Shown: piece by piece, positions 41,942 through 50,631 of the stretch
Numbering within the stretch: the stretch's first letter is position 1
Layout of the letters: each line of letters opens with the position of its first letter
From: Clostridia bacterium
GTDB lineage: Bacteria > Bacillota > Clostridia > Oscillospirales > Acutalibacteraceae
Assembly: GCA_017465825.1 (NCBI GenBank)
Contig: JAFTVI010000034.1
Span: 1-64,000 of the forward strand
Length of the DNA: 64,000 nucleotides
Direction: 5' to 3'
Position numbers and translations under genes: made by a program
Notes under the pieces: generated by a model
The model's input: the letters and a program-made list of their open reading frames with translations, nothing else
Told to the model about the DNA's origin: nothing
Databases searched by the model: none

Positions 41942-42505
41942 CTATTCAGAAAAATCAATTACCTTTAAGCTGTCTTTAACATAGACAATACCTGAAAATA
42001 TTGTAATCAAAGCTGTTATCCAGAGAAGAATGTTTGAAATCAGGCTGAGATGCTCTACGATAAATATCCCCTCACTGTCAAGCACCAAAGCAAGCATAAT
42101 CAGTATTGAAAATACCATTTGCGTGACGGTTTTGATTTTTCCGTAAATGTTTGCAGGTATGACCGCACCTTGTGACGCGGCTGTTATTCTTATTGCAGAA
42201 ACTGTAAATTCCCTTGTAAGAATAATAAGAACTATCCATATACTGCACAGATTCTGTTGCAAAAAGCAAAGCAACACGGATGTAGTTAGGATTTTGTCCG
42301 CAATAGGGTCAGCAATTTTACCGAAATTGGTAACAATGTTATTATTCCTTGCGATTTTTCCGTCCATTGCATCGGTAACGGACGCAACGATAAACACTAT
42401 CAATGCAAACAGATAATTATGGGGAATAAATTCTGCGCAGAACAAAAACAAAAATACAGGTGTAAGCACAATTCTGACAATTGTGAGTTTATTTGGTAAA
42501 TTCAT
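41942..42505 (-). CDS. pgsA: CDP-diacylglycerol-glycerol-3-phosphate 3-phosphatidyltransferase
   Basis: A 187-residue integral membrane enzyme that makes phosphatidylglycerol phosphate. The CDP-alcohol phosphotransferase motif is complete: DG-x2-AR-x8-G-x3-D-x3-D in DAMDGKIARNN...GKIADPIADK. N-terminal MNLPNKLTIVRIVLTPVFLF is characteristic, and about five hydrophobic segments are present. Its start overlaps the rimO stop by four bases. Confidence 0.95.
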   Translation of the reverse strand: MNLPNKLTIVRIVLTPVFLFLFCAEFIPHNYLFALIVFIVASVTDAMDGKIARNNNIVTNFGKIADPIADKILTTSVLLCFLQQNLCSIWIVLIILTREFTVSAIRITAASQGAVIPANIYGKIKTVTQMVFSILIMLALVLDSEGIFIVEHLSLISNILLWITALITIFSGIVYVKDSLKVIDFSE

Positions 42506-43830
42506 TCTACTATTTCACCTAACAGGTCATAATCGTTAATATCAAAAATTTCAACATCAACTATATCACCTTCATTATACTCCTTTTTACCTGTAAAATA
42601 TACAAAAGAATCAATTTCAGGTGCATCGCGCCAGGTTCTGCCGAAGTAGCTGTCTGTGTAAGGGTCGTATCCCTCAACGATACATTCAACTGTTTCACCG
42701 ATGAGAAGCTTCTGTTTATATTGGAATATATCAAACTGCTGTTCCATTACAACATCAGCACGGTGCTTTTTGATTTCGTCATCAATCTGATTAGGTAATT
42801 CAGCGGCAGGGGTATCCTCCTCGGCTGAATAAGCAAAGCAACCAAGACGGTCAAACTGAATATCGTCGGCAAACTCGGCAAGGTTTGTAAATGCCTCTGC
42901 ATCCTCACCGGGGAAGCCTGTTATAAAAGTAGTTCTTAAAACGATATCAGGCATTTTATCCCTTATTTTATCAATCAATGCGGTAAGAGATTCCCTGTCA
43001 CCCGTTCTGTTCATAGCCTTGAGAACATTGCCGTCAGCGTGCTGAAGAGGTAAATCAATATAATGAAGCACTTTTTTACACTCTGCCATAGTGTCAAGCA
43101 ATTCGTCTGTGATTCTGTCCGGATAGCAATAAAGAAGTCTTATCCATTCTATACCGTCAATATCATTAAGCTGACGGAGTAAGGCAGGCAATTTAAGCTC
43201 TCCGTACAAATCAAGACCGTAACGGGTTGTGTCCTGTGCGATAACGATAATCTCTTTGGTGCCGTCTGCCGCAAGCTGACGAGCCTCAGCAACGATATCC
43301 TCCATAGGTCTTGAACGGAATTCACCCCTTATTAGGGGAATTGCACAATAGGTACAGCAATTTGAACAACCGTCTGCAACCTTGAGATATGCCCAATGCT
43401 GAGGTGTGGTAAGCAATCTTTCTCCGCCTAAGGGCATTAATTTCTTATCGGGATAGTTTTCCACCTTTTCATCTGCCATAAGTGCGTTGATTGCATCAAC
43501 AATGTCAGAATTAGCACCAAGTCCCATTACGCCGTCAACTTCGGGGAGTTCTGTAAAAATTTCGTCCTTATATCTCTCAGCAAGACAGCCTGTAACGAGG
43601 ATTTTTTTGATTTCTCCGTCTTTTTTGAGTTCTGCCATTTCGAGGATATTTTCGATTGATTCCTTTTTTGCATCCTCAATAAATCCGCAGGTATTGACTA
43701 CAACAACATCAGCCTCATATGCAACGTCAACAATGTTGAAGCCTGCATTCTGAAGCTTTGCAAGCATAAGCTCTGCATCAACCTGATTTTTTGGGCATCC
43801 GAGAGAAATAAACCCCACATTAATACTCAT
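42502..43830 (-). CDS. rimO: Ribosomal protein S12 methylthiotransferase
   Basis: A 442-residue radical-SAM enzyme that methylthiolates Asp of ribosomal protein S12. Auxiliary-cluster Cys are C12, C48 and C82; the radical-SAM motif C155-x3-C159-x2-C162 (CSNCCTYC) is followed by AIPLIRG. The C-terminal TRAM domain ends the protein (GETVECIVEGYD, EGDIVDVEI). The N-terminal [20 protein letters not shown] is diagnostic. The ATG at 43830 lies ten bases after GGAGG, inside the recX 3' end. Confidence 0.95.
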   Translation of the reverse strand: MSINVGFISLGCPKNQVDAELMLAKLQNAGFNIVDVAYEADVVVVNTCGFIEDAKKESIENILEMAELKKDGEIKKILVTGCLAERYKDEIFTELPEVDGVMGLGANSDIVDAINALMADEKVENYPDKKLMPLGGERLLTTPQHWAYLKVADGCSNCCTYCAIPLIRGEFRSRPMEDIVAEARQLAADGTKEIIVIAQDTTRYGLDLYGELKLPALLRQLNDIDGIEWIRLLYCYPDRITDELLDTMAECKKVLHYIDLPLQHADGNVLKAMNRTGDRESLTALIDKIRDKMPDIVLRTTFITGFPGEDAEAFTNLAEFADDIQFDRLGCFAYSAEEDTPAAELPNQIDDEIKKHRADVVMEQQFDIFQYKQKLLIGETVECIVEGYDPYTDSYFGRTWRDAPEIDSFVYFTGKKEYNEGDIVDVEIFDINDYDLLGEIVE

Positions 43831-44443
43831 TTTCACTGTCCTCCGGCAATTCATAATCTGAAAGGGCAGATTTTATGTCACTGTAAGAAAACCCCAAGCG
43901 CATAAGTCCTGCTATCATTCGGCGTTTGCCTTTTTCGTCGTTAAGGCAATTGCTGTATTTTTTTTGTATAACATCAATAATACTGACAGAATAATCCACT
44001 TCAAGCGAATTTATGACATCATCAATAATTTCGCGGTCTATTCCTTTTAAATTAAGCTCCTGACGTATGCGTGTGGCACCGTACTTTTTTCGCTCAGCTA
44101 ACTCTTTTGCATAACAGGATGCAAAATCCGCATCGTCAAGAAATCCCAGTTCTCTGCATTTTTCGATTGCATAACGTGCTGAGATGTGACTGTGTTTTTT
44201 GAGGAGCTTATTATATAATTCTTTTTCGGAATGTGAGCGGAGCGTAAGAAAACGCAGAGCCTGGGAGTACGCTAATCTTGCATTAACAAGGTCTTTGAGC
44301 GCGTCAAGCTCGTCGTTATCTATTTCGCATCCGTTGGTATAATCGAGTGAATACCATATATCGGCGTCGATTGACATTATGTATTCACCGTCGGCATACA
44401 ATGCCAACCGTCCGCCCTTGGAAATTTCTGTTTTGATTATCAT
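43820..44443 (-). CDS. recX: Regulatory protein RecX
   Basis: A 207-residue helical protein that binds RecA filaments and limits recombinase activity. The three-helix repeats are visible ([57 protein letters not shown]). Its ATG overlaps the recA stop by four bases, the classical recA-recX arrangement. Confidence 0.92.
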   Translation of the reverse strand: MIIKTEISKGGRLALYADGEYIMSIDADIWYSLDYTNGCEIDNDELDALKDLVNARLAYSQALRFLTLRSHSEKELYNKLLKKHSHISARYAIEKCRELGFLDDADFASCYAKELAERKKYGATRIRQELNLKGIDREIIDDVINSLEVDYSVSIIDVIQKKYSNCLNDEKGKRRMIAGLMRLGFSYSDIKSALSDYELPEDSENEY

Positions 44444-45522
44444 TCGTCGTCATCAACTGTAACATCAAGCCTTGCTTTTGCGTTAGAAGCTGATTTGGGT
44501 CTTGATGTTTCTTTTTTTGCAGAAGCGGAAGATGCGTTATCAGCCTGTGCGGCACGGATTTTTGCCTCGATTTCAGCGGCAAATTCGGGATTTTCATCAA
44601 AGTAAATCTTAACATTCTCTCTACCCTGACCAAGACGCATATCACCGTATGAGAACCAGGCGCCGCTCTTGTTTATGATACCCAAATCTACGCCGATGTC
44701 TACCATTTCGCCTGTCTTTGATATACCGCAACCGTACATAATATCAAATTCTGCAGTTTTGAAAGGAGGTGCAACCTTATTCTTAACAACCTTACATTTT
44801 GTTCTTGAGCCTAAGATTTCTGTACCTGAACCCTTGATCTGCTCGCTCTTTCTGACTTCAATACGGATTGTTGAATAGAATTTGAGCGCTCTGCCGCCTG
44901 TTGTTACCTCGGGATTGCCGTAAATAACGCCGACCTTTTCACGAAGCTGATTGATAAAGATAACAAGTGTATTGGATTTTGCTATTGCACCTGCGAGCTT
45001 ACGCAGAGCCTGAGACATAAGTCTTGCGTGCAGACCGACGTGTGAATCACCCATATCACCTTCGATTTCAGCCTTCGGAACAAGAGCAGCAACAGAGTCA
45101 ACAATAATAACATCAATAGCACCCGAGCGAGCAAGAGCCTCTGTAATTTCAAGAGCCTGTTCACCGTTGTCGGGCTGAGAAACAAGAAGCGAATCAACAT
45201 CTACACCTAATTTCTCTGCATAAACAGGGTCAAGTGCGTGCTCAGCATCAACGAATGCCGCCTCTCCGCCCATTTTCTGAGCTTCTGCAACGCAGTGAAG
45301 TGCAAGAGTAGTTTTACCTGACGATTCAGGACCGTAAATCTCAACAATACGTCCTCTGGGTAAGCCGCCGATGCCTGTCGCGGCATCAAGAGTGATTGAA
45401 CCTGTTGAAATTGCTTCAACGTTCATTGTATTTGCCTCGCCCAGACGCATAACTGCGCCTTTACCGTATTTTTTTTCAATCTGTGAAAGTGCGGTTTCAA
45501 GAGCTTTCTGCTTGTCTGCCAT
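44440..45522 (-). CDS. recA: Recombinase RecA
   Basis: A 360-residue RecA. Walker A is GPESSGKTT (residues 64-72), Walker [20 protein letters not shown], with the L1/L2 region TNTLV...[29 protein letters not shown]. It has an acidic C-terminal tail. It drives strand exchange and LexA self-cleavage. It is the first gene of a chain recA-recX-rimO-pgsA-glycosidase with overlapping or nearly touching ends. The promoter is TTGCAA-N17-TATAAT with a near-consensus LexA box downstream. Confidence 0.98.
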   Translation of the reverse strand: MADKQKALETALSQIEKKYGKGAVMRLGEANTMNVEAISTGSITLDAATGIGGLPRGRIVEIYGPESSGKTTLALHCVAEAQKMGGEAAFVDAEHALDPVYAEKLGVDVDSLLVSQPDNGEQALEITEALARSGAIDVIIVDSVAALVPKAEIEGDMGDSHVGLHARLMSQALRKLAGAIAKSNTLVIFINQLREKVGVIYGNPEVTTGGRALKFYSTIRIEVRKSEQIKGSGTEILGSRTKCKVVKNKVAPPFKTAEFDIMYGCGISKTGEMVDIGVDLGIINKSGAWFSYGDMRLGQGRENVKIYFDENPEFAAEIEAKIRAAQADNASSASAKKETSRPKSASNAKARLDVTVDDDE

Positions 45523-45553
45523 ATTAAATTACATCCTTTCGGGAAATAGATAT

Positions 45554-45602
45554 TGTACAAATGTTCGATAAATATTATATATTATTTTACTTTCTTTTGC
45601 AA
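45554..45602 (-). promoter_or_regulatory. recA promoter with LexA-like box
   Basis: Minus strand TTGCAA (45597-45602), 17-bp spacer, TATAAT (45574-45579). CGAACATTTGTACA (45554-45567) matches the Gram-positive SOS box GAAC-N4-GTTC at all but one base and lies just after -10. Confidence 0.75.
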
Positions 45603-45681
45603 GCAATTTTTTTAAATTATATAAAAATTTTTATTAAGAAATAAAAAATGATGTTTTTTTCAAAATATTTATAAAAAGCAC

Positions 45682-45710
45682 TTGAAATTGCAGAACAAAT
45701 CTGTTATTAT
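45682..45710 (+). promoter_or_regulatory. rpmB promoter
   Basis: TTGAAA (45682-45687), 17-bp spacer, TATTAT (45705-45710). A leader of about 80 bases follows. Confidence 0.75.
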
Positions 45711-45739
45711 ATAGTGCGTAAAATATGTTCAATTACAAG

Positions 45740-45773
45740 ATGTGGTGTTGTACGGTTTGCTGTATGCCCACAT
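45740..45773 (+). promoter_or_regulatory. Leader hairpin upstream of rpmB
   Basis: ATGTGG (45740-45745) pairs with CCACAT (45768-45773), enclosing a GT-rich loop region, ten bases before the rpmB ribosome site. The same stretch is also an 11-codon frame with four Cys codons, without a ribosome site. It could be a ribosomal-protein leader; not identified. Confidence 0.4.
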
Positions 45774-45799
45774 AATCAGCAAAAGGAGGTGCATTCCGC

Positions 45800-45988
45800 A
45801 TGGCAAAATGTGATATCTGCGGAAAAGATGTTGCTTTCGGTATCAAGGTATCTCACTCACACAGAAGATCCAACAGAACCTGGAAGCCCAATGTTATGAA
45901 AGTTAAAGCTGTTGTTAACGGCACACCTAAGAGAATCCACGTATGCAGCCGTTGCCTTCGTTCAGGCAAGGTTACAAGAGCTGTTTAA
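45800..45988 (+). CDS. rpmB: 50S ribosomal protein L28
   Basis: A 62-residue ribosomal protein. MAKCDICGK at the start and HVCSRCLRSGKV near the end form the CxxC...CxxC zinc-binding version; SHSHRRSNRTWKPNV is the conserved basic core. The start follows AAAAGGAGGTG. It is a single-gene transcript ending in a bidirectional terminator. Confidence 0.97.
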   Translation: MAKCDICGKDVAFGIKVSHSHRRSNRTWKPNVMKVKAVVNGTPKRIHVCSRCLRSGKVTRAV

Positions 45989-46012
45989 TTCAGTAGTTGA
46001 TTTGCAAAAAAT

Positions 46013-46045
46013 AAGCCACCGATTTTACTCGGTGGTTTTGTTTTT
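46013..46045. terminator. Bidirectional terminator between rpmB and rpiB
   Basis: AAGCCACCGA / TCGGTGGTTTT stem with loop TTTTAC and a T-run on the plus strand. Confidence 0.85.
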
Positions 46046-46484
46046 ATGCATTTTCAATTTCTGTTATAAGGTCTACCCTTCTCTGATGTCTGCCGCCTTC
46101 AAAATCCGTTGTAAGGAACACATCAACAAGCTCCATTGCCGCACCTGCACCGATAACTCTTGCGCCCATACAGAGAACATTCGCATCGTTATGCAGTCTT
46201 GTATACTTTGCGCTGAAATAATCGGAACAGCAAGCCGCTCTGATGCCTTTGACCTTATTTGCCGCCATAGAAATTCCTATGCCTGTTCCGCAACAGAGAA
46301 TACCTCTCTCACACTCACCTGATGTGATTTTTTCACAGGTTGCCTTTGCCTGCAAGGGATAATCGGCAGATGATGAATCATACACACCGCAGTCAACGTA
46401 TTCAACACCGATTTCACCAAGATGTTTTCTGATTTCTTCTTTAAGAGGGAAACCAGCGTGATCTGAGCCTATTGCAATTTTCAT
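46044..46484 (-). CDS. rpiB: Ribose-5-phosphate isomerase B
   Basis: A 146-residue RpiB/LacAB-type isomerase interconverting ribose 5-phosphate and ribulose 5-phosphate. IGSDHAGFPLKEEI, ADYPLQA and ILCCGTGIGISMAANK hold the active site, with C65 as the likely base. It overlaps tsaB by four bases and is the third gene of the tsaE-tsaB-rpiB operon. Confidence 0.95.
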   Translation of the reverse strand: MKIAIGSDHAGFPLKEEIRKHLGEIGVEYVDCGVYDSSSADYPLQAKATCEKITSGECERGILCCGTGIGISMAANKVKGIRAACCSDYFSAKYTRLHNDANVLCMGARVIGAGAAMELVDVFLTTDFEGGRHQRRVDLITEIENA

Positions 46485-47191
46485 TTTTTATTCTCCTTTT
46501 TAAGTTTCAATTCACGCTCCGCCTGAGGAAGTCTTAAATACGTGGGCGTAAGCTGAGAATATGAAAGTATATTTTCGTTTTTATTTATATTCTGTTCGGC
46601 GATAAATGCTACGGATGATGCGTGCTGATATCTGAGTGCAGGATTTGCAACCGAAACATTAAGATTCTTATCTTTCAGGTGTTCATAAGCAATATCTGCG
46701 CCGTCGCCTGCAAGAACAACTTTTTTTGTGAATGACGAAATTTTTTCTGCAAGAACTTCAAAAGAAAATGCATCGTCATCAGTAAGTCTAGTAATTTTAC
46801 CGTTTTCTGCAAGGAAAAATGCGCCGTAGACCTGTCTGCACCTTGCATCCATTACCGATGCAACAATACAGTCGCTGTCGGAGAACGGATATGCTATAGC
46901 TTCGAGTGTAGACACGGGTATGCATTTTTTGTCTGCCGGCTGTGCAATGCCTTTTGCAAGTGAAACTCCGATTCTTACACCCGTAAACGACCCGGGACCG
47001 CTGTTTACTGCTACGGCATCAACATCATCAACCGAAAGTTCAGCCAGCTCCAATGCGTTTTTTACAAGCGGTAAAAGTGTTACGGAATGGGTAAGTCCCA
47101 CATTCAGAAACATTTCTGACAACAGCTTACCGTCCTCTACAACAGCCGCCGAAGCTGAAGGCGCGGTGCTTTCAAGTGCAAGTATTACCAT
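46481..47191 (-). CDS. tsaB: tRNA threonylcarbamoyladenosine biosynthesis protein TsaB
   Basis: A 236-residue protein with the ASKHA fold (ILALESTAPSASAAVV, NSGPGSFTGVRIGVSLAKGIA). It forms the TsaB-TsaD-TsaE complex that makes t6A37 in ANN-decoding tRNAs; TsaB is the scaffold that lacks catalytic activity. It overlaps the tsaE end by seven bases. tsaD is not in the window. Confidence 0.94.
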   Translation of the reverse strand: MVILALESTAPSASAAVVEDGKLLSEMFLNVGLTHSVTLLPLVKNALELAELSVDDVDAVAVNSGPGSFTGVRIGVSLAKGIAQPADKKCIPVSTLEAIAYPFSDSDCIVASVMDARCRQVYGAFFLAENGKITRLTDDDAFSFEVLAEKISSFTKKVVLAGDGADIAYEHLKDKNLNVSVANPALRYQHASSVAFIAEQNINKNENILSYSQLTPTYLRLPQAERELKLKKENKK

Positions 47192-47616
47192 CTTCCGTCA
47201 CCTCCGCTGACAGTAATTTTTCTGCAATTATCGTCCTCTCCCCTTTCAAAATCAACGAAGATTGTATTATCGGGAAGTACGCTTTCTATATTTTCGCTCC
47301 ATTCAATAAAGAGTATGGAGCTGTCATTCATATAATCAAAAAAGCCTGTGGAATAGAGTGAATCCCAGCTTTCAACCCTGTACATATCAAAATGATACAG
47401 ATTGATTTTGCCGCCGTAATCGTTAACAATTGCAAACGTGGGACTGCTGACATATGAATCGTTTCCGAGTGCCTTTACACACCCACGCGTAAACACGGTT
47501 TTCCCCATACCCATACCGCCGCGAAAGGCGACAACATCTCCGCCTTTGAGCAATGCGGCAAATTCACGGGCAATATTCAAAGTATCGTTTTCACTGAAGG
47601 ATTCAAAAATTTTCAT
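47185..47616 (-). CDS. tsaE: tRNA threonylcarbamoyladenosine biosynthesis ATPase TsaE
   Basis: A 143-residue P-loop ATPase. Walker A is GGMGMGKT (about 33-40), and FAIVNDYGGKINLYHFDMYRVE and FIEWSENIE are typical TsaE blocks. It stimulates TsaBD turnover in t6A synthesis. I place the start at the ATG at 47616 (MKIFESF); the frame extends to 47640 without a better ribosome site. It is the first gene of its operon and divergent from the SEDS gene. Confidence 0.93.
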   Translation of the reverse strand: MKIFESFSENDTLNIAREFAALLKGGDVVAFRGGMGMGKTVFTRGCVKALGNDSYVSSPTFAIVNDYGGKINLYHFDMYRVESWDSLYSTGFFDYMNDSSILFIEWSENIESVLPDNTIFVDFERGEDDNCRKITVSGGDGRW

Positions 47617-47634
47617 ACAAAACAGCCTTTTTAC

Positions 47635-47663
47635 TTGCAAATAAACAATAATGATATTATAAT
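47635..47663 (+). promoter_or_regulatory. Promoter of the SEDS-family gene
   Basis: TTGCAA (47635-47640), 17-bp spacer, TATAAT (47658-47663), 39 bp before the start. Confidence 0.75.
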
Positions 47664-47702
47664 ATTAGAAAATGATAAATAATCTTAGGGAAGATACAAT
47701 TT

Positions 47703-48878
47703 ATGGGTAGTATTATATCACAAACAAAACGCTTTATCAAGGAAACTGACAAAATTTTATTGTTTTTGTGCGTTGTAATTTCCGCGTTCGGTATACTGAA
47801 CGTTTCAAGCGCAACACACACGGAAGAATCTCTCTTCTCCCGTAACGCAAAGGTTATGCTGATAGCTGTTGCGGCAGGTATAATTATGGCTTTGATCATA
47901 TCAATAATCGACTACAATTTTATTGTTAAGCTATGGCCTGTTATAGGTGCTGTATGCGTTATATTTATGCTGTTGCTGTTTATTCCGAATGTTGGTGTCG
48001 GCCCCGAATCAAGACCTGATGTTAAAACCTGGATAAAGCTTGGCAGTTCGGGATTGTTCTTTCAGCCGTCCGAGATTGTAAAGATCGGTTTTATAATAAC
48101 ATTCGGCGTACACATAGACACAGTGCACGACAATATAAATTCGTTAAAGAATATTCTTCTGCTGTGTATACACGGCGCAATACCCGTTGTGCTGGTTATG
48201 GTTACGGGCGATATGGGTTCTGCATTGATATTCCTTATAATATTTGTTGCTATGCTTTTTGCGGCAAACGTGCATATAAAATATTTTGCAATCGGTGCTG
48301 TTGCCGTTGCCGCCGCGATTCCTGTTATGTGGAATTTTGTTATGACGAGCATTCAGAAAGACAGAATACTTGCACTATTCAATCCCGAAGAATATGCAGA
48401 TATTATGTATCAGCAGGAACAGGGATTACAAGCAATCAAAAACGGCGGAATGTTCGGTATGGGCGCATTCAGCGGCAAATACACACAGGCAGGTCTGGTA
48501 CCTGAAAACGAAAACGATATGGTGTTTTCTGTTATAGGCGAAGAATACGGTCTGGTCGGCTGTATTCTGACTCTTATAGTTTTTGCATTGATCGTAATTA
48601 AGATATTATCCGTCGGCAAAAAGAGCAAGGACAGCACGGCTAACATCATCTGCAACGGTGTGGCGGCTATGATTGCGGCACAGGTTATAGTCAACATAGG
48701 AATGTGTGTTGAATTGCTCCCTGTTGTAGGTATTACACTTCCCTTTTTAAGTGCCGGTGGCTCGTCTAACCTTTGCATATACATCGCAATAGGTCTTATA
48801 CTCAGCCTTCGCCGACACACTCTTGAAAGAGAAATTGTAAATTTCAGATACAGAAACATAAGCAAAACATTTAATTAA
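47703..48878 (+). CDS. SEDS-family peptidoglycan polymerase (FtsW/RodA/SpoVE)
   Basis: A 391-residue protein with about ten membrane helices. Signature blocks are KTWIKLGSSGLFFQPSEIVK, the loop ALFNPEEYADIMYQQEQGLQAIKNG with GKYTQAGLVPENENDMVFSVIGEEYG, and the C-terminal PVVGITLPFLSAGGSSNLCIY. SEDS proteins polymerise lipid II with a partner PBP. The sequence is closest in my judgement to RodA, but FtsW or SpoVE is possible, as no PBP gene is adjacent to decide it. Confidence 0.9.
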   Translation: MGSIISQTKRFIKETDKILLFLCVVISAFGILNVSSATHTEESLFSRNAKVMLIAVAAGIIMALIISIIDYNFIVKLWPVIGAVCVIFMLLLFIPNVGVGPESRPDVKTWIKLGSSGLFFQPSEIVKIGFIITFGVHIDTVHDNINSLKNILLLCIHGAIPVVLVMVTGDMGSALIFLIIFVAMLFAANVHIKYFAIGAVAVAAAIPVMWNFVMTSIQKDRILALFNPEEYADIMYQQEQGLQAIKNGGMFGMGAFSGKYTQAGLVPENENDMVFSVIGEEYGLVGCILTLIVFALIVIKILSVGKKSKDSTANIICNGVAAMIAAQVIVNIGMCVELLPVVGITLPFLSAGGSSNLCIYIAIGLILSLRRHTLEREIVNFRYRNISKTFN

Positions 48879-48887
48879 ATATTTAAG

Positions 48888-48926
48888 CTCCGCATATCGT
48901 CTTTGGATATACGGAGCAATTTTTTA
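48888..48926. terminator. Bidirectional terminator after the SEDS gene
   Basis: GCTCCG-C-ATATC / GATAT-A-CGGAGC stem followed by AATTTTTT, between convergent genes. Confidence 0.85.
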
Positions 48927-49874
48927 AAGATATTTTTCAACAAAGCTGAACACTGCGGGATAATAAATCTCGGGATGAACCTCGTTTGATTCGGCGTGGT
49001 ATGCATCGGGAACGGGCAATTTCTGCTTATCTGACGTACAGGCATCGTATACCTTATCGAGCATATAAGGCGGTACAAGCTTATCCTTTTCACCGTGAAT
49101 GAACAAAGTGGGTGTTTTTGAGTTTGCAACAGCTTTAACGGGGGCTGACTTCCTGAAATCAAAATTACCTCTGAGCTTTGAAACGGTGTTCGCCGCATAC
49201 ATAAAGGGGAAAATCGGAGCCTTATAGGTATTTTTCATTTCATAACCCATTTCTTCCCACCAGCTGGTGTAGCCGCAGTCTGCAATTGCACACTTAACAT
49301 TGGAGGGCAAATCAGATTCACCCGTAAGGAGCATTGTGGTTGCACTGCCCATTGAAACACCTAAAACGGCAATACGCGCAGTTGAATCAAGATTTATGAT
49401 ATATGCAATCCATTCCTTTACATAATCCTTATCATAATAACCCATAGATGCGTATTTTTCCTCGTCAAGACCGAATGAAACAAGGTGAGGCATAAGCACG
49501 TTAAAGCCATTTTTATAAAAATGATGTGCCTGGTCAGCAAGTGCTCTGGGACAGCTTGTGTACCCGTGAACAACCACTGCCCATTTATCCGTATATTCCT
49601 TCTGCATAAAAATGTTTGCGTGCATTGTTTTACCGCGGGAGTTTACAAGCGTAGTATCTTCGGGACGCATTGCAACAAACCAGGCATCGCCGTCAATCTG
49701 GTCTTCCGGCTTGCCGTAATAATCATAAAGTTCTTCATTTACCTCGCGGCGCAAATTCTTCATCTGCGTATATTTTTTGCCGAGTACAACCTCATATACC
49801 GCCTCGCCCACGGCAAGATAGGATGCTCCTGCAACAACGGCAAATTTCAGCAAAGATTTAACCCTTTTATTCAT
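48924..49874 (-). CDS. Membrane-anchored alpha/beta hydrolase
   Basis: A 316-residue protein with an N-terminal helix (SLLKFAVVAGASYLAVGEAVY) and an alpha/beta hydrolase domain: VVVHGYTSCPRA (oxyanion region), VLGVSMGSATTMLL (nucleophile elbow GVSMG), LFIHGEKDKLVP (acid region) and DAYHAESNEVHPEIYYPAVF (catalytic His). This group resembles the YqkD-type hydrolases of Firmicutes, whose substrate is unknown. The ATG at 49874 follows AGGAGGTAATATT; the frame upstream is promoter DNA. Confidence 0.85.
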   Translation of the reverse strand: MNKRVKSLLKFAVVAGASYLAVGEAVYEVVLGKKYTQMKNLRREVNEELYDYYGKPEDQIDGDAWFVAMRPEDTTLVNSRGKTMHANIFMQKEYTDKWAVVVHGYTSCPRALADQAHHFYKNGFNVLMPHLVSFGLDEEKYASMGYYDKDYVKEWIAYIINLDSTARIAVLGVSMGSATTMLLTGESDLPSNVKCAIADCGYTSWWEEMGYEMKNTYKAPIFPFMYAANTVSKLRGNFDFRKSAPVKAVANSKTPTLFIHGEKDKLVPPYMLDKVYDACTSDKQKLPVPDAYHAESNEVHPEIYYPAVFSFVEKYL

Positions 49875-49904
49875 AATATTACCTCCTGAGAAGAATACAG
49901 ATAA

Positions 49905-49933
49905 ATTATAACTCAGTATACGTAAAAAATCAA
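49905..49933 (-). promoter_or_regulatory. Promoter of the alpha/beta hydrolase gene
   Basis: Minus strand TTGATT (49928-49933), 17-bp spacer, TATAAT (49905-49910). Confidence 0.75.
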
Positions 49934-49957
49934 GGATTATCAATATATATTTTTTAC

Positions 49958-49986
49958 TTGAACTGAATGACCGATAATGATATAAT
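49958..49986 (+). promoter_or_regulatory. Promoter of the DivIVA-like/pcrA operon
   Basis: TTGAAC (49958-49963), 17-bp spacer, TATAAT (49981-49986), 33 bp before the start. Confidence 0.75.
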
Positions 49987-50019
49987 GTATTGAAATTAAA
50001 AAATTAAAGGAGAATTTAT

Positions 50020-50631
50020 ATGTCTTCCGATTATATTTTCAGAAATGCCGCATTCGGCGGATTCAATAAGAGCGACGTTATGCAGTACATAGCAAGTCTT
50101 AAGGAAAAAGAGGCAAAAATCGAAGCTGAAAAGTCCGAAATGTTAAAAGAACTCAATCAGTTAAAAACAGAAAATGCCGAGTATTCACAGAGAATTACCG
50201 CATTTGAACAGAGTGAAGCTGATAATATTGCAGAAATTGACAGCTTGAAAGCTGAGCTTGATGCATTACGCGCCGAGTACGAAGAAAAACTCAGCAATTG
50301 CATAGCTGACCGTTCAGTTGAAGAGGCTGTTGGCTCAGCTATGATTGATGTAAGACGGTATGCAGATATGCTTTTACAGGAAACCTGCGACAAGATTGAC
50401 ACAATGTCCGAAAATGCTGATGATGCGGCGGCAAAAACACTTACAAGAGTGCTTGATATCACATCCGGAATACAGACGTTCTCTGACAAATTAAACACAA
50501 TTCTTGCGGATATTATCAATGAAAATGAAAAAATCTGCAGAGATCTTACAAGCTTCAAGGGGTCACTCAAGCTTCCCTTTGAAACAGCGGCAGGCAAGCT
50601 TGAAACAGAAATACTGTTAAAGGACAATTAA
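50020..50631 (+). CDS. DivIVA-like coiled-coil protein
   Basis: A 203-residue protein. A short N-terminal globular part (DYIFRNAAFGGFNKSDVMQYI) resembles the DivIVA lipid-binding N-terminus. It is followed by a long coiled-coil (residues about 25-95: KEKEAKIEAEKSEMLKELNQ onward) and a second helical region. DivIVA proteins sense negative membrane curvature and recruit division or polarity factors. It starts after AAAGGAGAATTTAT and its stop is immediately followed by the pcrA start, so the two are translationally coupled. The call is by motif and shape only. Confidence 0.65.
   Translation: MSSDYIFRNAAFGGFNKSDVMQYIASLKEKEAKIEAEKSEMLKELNQLKTENAEYSQRITAFEQSEADNIAEIDSLKAELDALRAEYEEKLSNCIADRSVEEAVGSAMIDVRRYADMLLQETCDKIDTMSENADDAAAKTLTRVLDITSGIQTFSDKLNTILADIINENEKICRDLTSFKGSLKLPFETAAGKLETEILLKDN

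Noticed and set aside
48164-48505. Cys/Arg/Tyr-rich 113-residue ORF
   Set aside because: Its odd composition arises from reading the SEDS gene out of frame.
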